From: a bacterium
GTDB taxonomy: Bacteria; JACRDZ01; JAJRWM01
Length of the DNA stretch: 9,178 nucleotides
Reading direction: 5' to 3'
NCBI GenBank assembly: GCA_024276815.1
Contig: JAJRWM010000006.1
Location: 1-9,178 of the forward strand
Positions within the stretch are counted from its first letter, which is position 1, and every line of letters begins with the position of its first letter. A program made the position numbers and the translations under genes. This document shows, piece by piece, positions 6,445-9,178 of the stretch. The notes under the pieces were generated by a model. It ran no database searches and had not been told where the DNA came from. It worked only from the letters and a program-made list of their open reading frames with translations.

Positions 6445-7880
6445 TCTTTATCCTTTGTCAGCATGCCGAATTCTTCCAGATTGCGGAAATTCTTAATTTC
6501 TTTTCGCGAATATGAAAGAGCGGAAAAATCCATCACGCTTTTTTCTTCCTCAACGTGACAACGCACGCACTCAAGACCTTTTTTATCCGTTCGGTAACCC
6601 AAAGGAATAACGCCGTCATCTTTCATGCCCAAGACAATTTTTTTGCCTCCCACCACTTTATAGGGCATTATCTTGCTGCCGTTATCGTAATCCATACCCC
6701 GATAATCCGAGAGATATTCAACCTGACCGTTGTACCAAAGATAATCAATGCGGTCCCCGGTTTCTCTCTTGATATGACAGGTTTCACAGGCTAATTTACG
6801 GGAATGACGATTCATAAAGGTCCGCAAAACCAGGTTCTTCTGGTGAGGTAAAACGCCGTGGCAGATACGACAAAAACTTTTGTACTCCGGAGTCAAGGCC
6901 TGAAGATCAAAAGGTACTTCTTTGGTCTTTAATTGCATCATCATTCTCAAAATGTAAGGAGCGGCCAGCGTCAGAACAAAGATATAAACAAAAACCGCTA
7001 TGTATTTCCAGTTTTCCTGGGTCAGCTTCCTGATGAAAGTGAAGGAATAATGAAATAAAAGAATCCCGACGCCGATAAAGACAAAAATCGCTGAGAATCG
7101 ACCCAGTTCATGGATAAAAAAAGCTAAACCGCCTTTATATAACTGGTGGTTTACCCCCCTGCCAAAACGAGCGATGGCATCCGGATGACAGCCCTCGGTC
7201 TTGCAGGTTTTATTCTTTTTGCTCTTACTCCTCGTTGAAAGAATGTCATCATAGCGACGTATATTATGAGTGGTATGACAACTGACACAGGTCGCGGAGT
7301 TCCTGATATTGAAGTTTACCGCTTTGCCGTGATAACTGTCATCGTATGAATCAATTACGGTCGTGGAAACCTTGTGCTTGGCCATCAACTCAGTATCGGT
7401 ATGGCAACCAACACAAGTAAGATTAATTTCCCGCGGCGAAAACTCGGCGCTGCGTCTTTCGCTGTGCTCAATGTGACAGGCGACACAACCAATACTGTCT
7501 TCATTGGCCTCTCCATGAGCGCTCCAGACATACTCGTTGTTCTCCCGCTGGTGGCTGTACCCCTTGTCAATCGAATCATCTTCAAGGTGACACTCCACCG
7601 AACAGTCAACTCTCCGGTAATTCTTCGGATCATGAGGCGTTTTCTTGATATAAGAGTGACAGGTCTGACAAGTCAGTTTTTTATGAGCGGAGGAGTTAAA
7701 GACATCAGGATTGACATGAAAATCCCGGACTACGCCTTCCCTGGTCATCACTTTGAGGTTACGGTGCTGATGACACTTCGAGCAGTTTAAGACATCAACA
7801 GCGCCGCCAACAATACTTAACGCCAGGAAGGAAAACAACAATAAAATAAATAACGCCTGTTTTTTCATGTTATTTGGCAT
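6420..7880 (-). CDS. Integral-membrane decaheme c-type cytochrome (7 hemes - 2 TM - 3 hemes)
   Basis: A 486-residue membrane-bound multiheme cytochrome c, not recognised as a named family. A signal peptide or anchor (MKKQALFILLLFSFLAL, from residue 5) precedes seven heme motifs: CSKCH 33, CQTCH 71, CSVECH 93 (CX3CH), CVACH 132, CVGCH 156, CVSCH 198 and CKTEGCH 226 (CX4CH). Two membrane helices follow (about 263-283 and 293-314), joined by a short basic loop, then three more motifs: CRICH 337, CETCH 365 and CVRCH 438. By the positive-inside rule both heme domains face the periplasm. His257 and His277 flank and end the first helix, but their spacing of 20 is not a classical heme b pair. A likely role (inference) is electron transfer between the quinone pool and periplasmic or secreted cytochromes. 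The ATG at 7880 is chosen over a TTG at 7904 because GGAG (7890-7893) lies 9 nt upstream; ATG 7868 is also possible. The gene overlaps purN by 11 bp and the giant cytochrome by 25 bp. Confidence 0.9.
   Translation of the reverse strand: MPNNMKKQALFILLLFSFLALSIVGGAVDVLNCSKCHQHRNLKVMTREGVVRDFHVNPDVFNSSAHKKLTCQTCHSYIKKTPHDPKNYRRVDCSVECHLEDDSIDKGYSHQRENNEYVWSAHGEANEDSIGCVACHIEHSERRSAEFSPREINLTCVGCHTDTELMAKHKVSTTVIDSYDDSYHGKAVNFNIRNSATCVSCHTTHNIRRYDDILSTRSKSKKNKTCKTEGCHPDAIARFGRGVNHQLYKGGLAFFIHELGRFSAIFVFIGVGILLFHYSFTFIRKLTQENWKYIAVFVYIFVLTLAAPYILRMMMQLKTKEVPFDLQALTPEYKSFCRICHGVLPHQKNLVLRTFMNRHSRKLACETCHIKRETGDRIDYLWYNGQVEYLSDYRGMDYDNGSKIMPYKVVGGKKIVLGMKDDGVIPLGYRTDKKGLECVRCHVEEEKSVMDFSALSYSRKEIKNFRNLEEFGMLTKDKEWVVPTLF
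6451..6456 (-). promoter_or_regulatory. Ribosome binding site of the giant cytochrome
   Basis: The minus strand reads AAAGGA, then a 6-nt spacer TAAAGA, then ATG at 6444-6442. It lies inside the coding region of the upstream membrane cytochrome, and the start precedes that gene's stop (6420-6422). This supports the 6444 start, which is also the one that yields a complete signal peptide, and implies coupled translation. Confidence 0.8.
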
Positions 7881-8493
7881 CAGTATAAACTCCACGGCCC
7901 TCAACCCTCAGTCTACCCTCCGCGAACAACTCAATTACGCGGGAATAAAGACGATGCTCTTCCCTGAGTATCCGCGCGGAAAGACTCTCAGGGGTGTCGG
8001 TTTCCTCAATCGGCACCACCGCCTGCGCGATGATCGGGCCGGTATCCATCCCCTCATCGACAAAATGAACCGTACAGCCGGAGAATTTGACTACATAGTC
8101 CAAGGCTTTTTTCTGAACATCCAAACCAGGAAAAGCCGGCAACAGGGAGGGATGAATATTCATGATTTTCAGGGGGAAAGCGTCAATAAAAGCCCTGGTT
8201 ATCAGACGCATAAATCCAGCCAGAATTACCAGGTCCACCTGGTTTTCCCGCAAGATACGCACTAACTCAAGATCATATGAATTACGGTCCGAAAAATTAT
8301 TGGGATCAAGATAACAAACGGGTATACCCTGTTCCGCCACTGACGCCCGCAAAGGGGAATCCCTCCGGTCAGTAATCACTACAGCCAACTCGGCGTTTAA
8401 ACAGCCGCCCCGGATATTATCCAGTATCGCCAAAATATTGGAACCTCTGCCGGAACCCAAAGCCCCCAACCTGATCTTTCTGACCTCAGACAA
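7870..8493 (-). CDS. purN: Phosphoribosylglycinamide formyltransferase (GAR transformylase, folate-dependent)
   Basis: PurN transfers a formyl group from 10-formyltetrahydrofolate to GAR in the third step of purine synthesis. The 207-residue product has the normal family length. Visible motifs are the phosphate loop GSGRGSN (13-19), the core strand VDLVILAGFMRLI (86-98), the catalytic Asn112 and His114 in MNIHPSLLPAFPG, and the catalytic Asp150 in DEGMDTGPI; these match the Asn-His-Asp set known for the family. The start is TTG at 8491-8493, chosen because GAGG (8500-8503) sits 6 nt upstream and no other start precedes the GSGRGSN loop. It overlaps the end of purM by 8 bp. The stop (7870-7872) lies inside the first codons of the next cytochrome gene, so translation is probably coupled through all of these genes. 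Confidence 0.97.
   Translation of the reverse strand: MSEVRKIRLGALGSGRGSNILAILDNIRGGCLNAELAVVITDRRDSPLRASVAEQGIPVCYLDPNNFSDRNSYDLELVRILRENQVDLVILAGFMRLITRAFIDAFPLKIMNIHPSLLPAFPGLDVQKKALDYVVKFSGCTVHFVDEGMDTGPIIAQAVVPIEETDTPESLSARILREEHRLYSRVIELFAEGRLRVEGRGVYTDAK
7890..7895 (-). promoter_or_regulatory. Probable ribosome binding site of the membrane cytochrome
   Basis: The minus strand reads GTGGAG, then 9 nt, then ATG at 7880-7878. It lies within the last codons of purN. This favours the ATG at 7880 over the upstream TTG at 7904 and over the ATG at 7868, which has no clear purine-rich site at normal distance. Spacing is slightly long, so the choice of start is moderate in strength. Confidence 0.5.
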
Positions 8494-9178
8494 ATTTTAC
8501 CTCTTTACCAGCCCGTTTAACGACAGCGCCGATCAGGCACGCTTTCTCACCGGTCTTTTCGGCCGCGGCGATTGTTTTTTCCACTTCAGCCGGGTCCACA
8601 ATCAAAACCATTCCCAGCCCCATGTTAAAGGTACGGTACATTTCAGTTTCGGAGACATCACCCAGTTCATTTAAAAATTTAAATACCGGTAAAACATCCC
8701 AACTGTTCTTGTAACAATCAACCCCCATACCGTCAGGCATAATCCGGGGCAGATTATCAATAAGTCCACCGCCGGTAATATGAACCAGCCCCTTAATGTT
8801 ACACTCAGCCTGCAACGCTAATATCTGGCGGACGTAAATCCTGGTCGGCGTTAACAAGGTTTCAGCCAGGGTTTGCCCGCTCCAGGATACCCGCTCATTT
8901 AAATCATAATCGTTAACCTTAAACAGGAGGTGCCGCGCCAGGGAAAAACCATTGCTGTGCAGACCGCTCGACGCCAACCCGATTAACTTATCGCCATCAT
9001 TGATACTCTTACCATTTATTATTTTACCACGCTCGACAAGCCCTACGCCAAATCCGGCCAGATCATATTCGCCCGTCTGGTAGAAACCAGGCATCTCGGC
9101 TGTTTCTCCGCCTAAAAGGGCACAACCAGCCTGTTCACAGCCGGCCGCGATTCCCTCAATTATCTGAACCGCCGGGAC
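8486..9178 (-). CDS. purM: Phosphoribosylformylglycinamidine cyclo-ligase (AIR synthetase), 5'-truncated by window edge
   Basis: AIR synthetase carries out the ATP-dependent ring closure of FGAM to aminoimidazole ribonucleotide, the fifth step of de novo purine synthesis, in the cytoplasm. The frame is open to the right edge, so only the last 230 residues are visible; family members are near 345 residues, so about 115 N-terminal residues lie outside. Seen in the fragment: the family signature GGETAEMPGFY at fragment residues 23-33, the PurM/SelD-type motif GLASSGLHSNGFSLAR at 67-82, and HITGGGLIDNLPRIMP at 133-148. An apparent start at the Met of EMPGFY (9094) is internal to the signature and not the true start. 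The gene ends in TGA at 8486-8488 and overlaps purN by 8 bp, the common purM-purN arrangement. No frameshift or missing motif is seen. Confidence 0.97.
   Translation of the reverse strand, partial: VPAVQIIEGIAAGCEQAGCALLGGETAEMPGFYQTGEYDLAGFGVGLVERGKIINGKSINDGDKLIGLASSGLHSNGFSLARHLLFKVNDYDLNERVSWSGQTLAETLLTPTRIYVRQILALQAECNIKGLVHITGGGLIDNLPRIMPDGMGVDCYKNSWDVLPVFKFLNELGDVSETEMYRTFNMGLGMVLIVDPAEVEKTIAAAEKTGEKACLIGAVVKRAGKEVKFV
8500..8504 (-). promoter_or_regulatory. Ribosome binding site deciding the TTG start of purN
   Basis: On the minus strand the bases read AGAGG, followed by a 6-nt spacer and TTG at 8493-8491. The site lies inside the last codons of purM. It is the reason for accepting a TTG start, since no ATG or GTG lies at a sensible place before the phosphate-loop motif. 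Confidence 0.75.

Noticed and set aside
7374-7790. A 138-codon plus-strand open frame opposite the membrane cytochrome
   Set aside because: It is antisense to the seven-heme domain, which contains clear CXXCH motifs and a signal sequence; the plus-strand product has no recognisable feature.
7881-7904. TTG at 7904 as the start of the membrane cytochrome (494 residues)
   Set aside because: It adds eight residues before the signal sequence and lacks a good ribosome binding site. The ATG at 7880 has GGAG nine bases upstream and overlaps the purN stop in the usual coupled way.

Overview
The window looks like bacterial chromosome from an anaerobic, Gram-negative, cytochrome-rich organism, probably one that respires on extracellular electron acceptors. 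Desulfobacterota/Desulfuromonadia-like or another deep-branching group of similar habit would fit. This is inferred from gene content only; nothing in the window fixes the taxon. Base composition is near 48-50% GC by eye and looks even across the window.

Every real gene is on the minus strand, and the whole window is coding. Reading in the direction of transcription (right to left): purM (3' two-thirds, entering from the right edge), purN, an integral-membrane decaheme c-type cytochrome, and a giant secreted multiheme cytochrome that is still open at position 1. Neighbouring genes overlap by 8, 11 and 25 bp. No gap is large enough for a promoter or terminator, so the four genes read as one translationally coupled transcription unit whose promoter lies beyond the right edge.

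The main content is the giant cytochrome, 1-6444 on the minus strand. It starts with an ATG at 6444, a ribosome binding site and a signal peptide, and runs at least 2148 codons without a stop. I count 35 CXXCH motifs, 2 CX3CH motifs and 1 degenerate CXXSH motif, all in a single frame. They fall into an N-terminal pair, an array of six diheme repeats (residues ~129-542), and an array of six tetraheme repeats (residues ~578-1687). The fifth tetraheme unit carries a ~75-90 residue beta-rich insertion and ends in the degenerate motif. The last ~460 visible residues have no heme motif. They form a charged coiled-coil-like linker, an SbsA-type Ig-like domain, a second Ig-like domain and the start of a right-handed parallel beta-helix.

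A working model (inference): the membrane cytochrome (7 hemes, two membrane helices, 3 hemes) passes electrons from the inner membrane into the periplasm, and the giant protein is a long exported electron conduit. Its C-terminal Ig/beta-helix part would serve for attachment or substrate contact. Why these genes sit behind the purine genes purM and purN is not evident from sequence; co-transcription or simple insertion downstream of a housekeeping operon are both possible.
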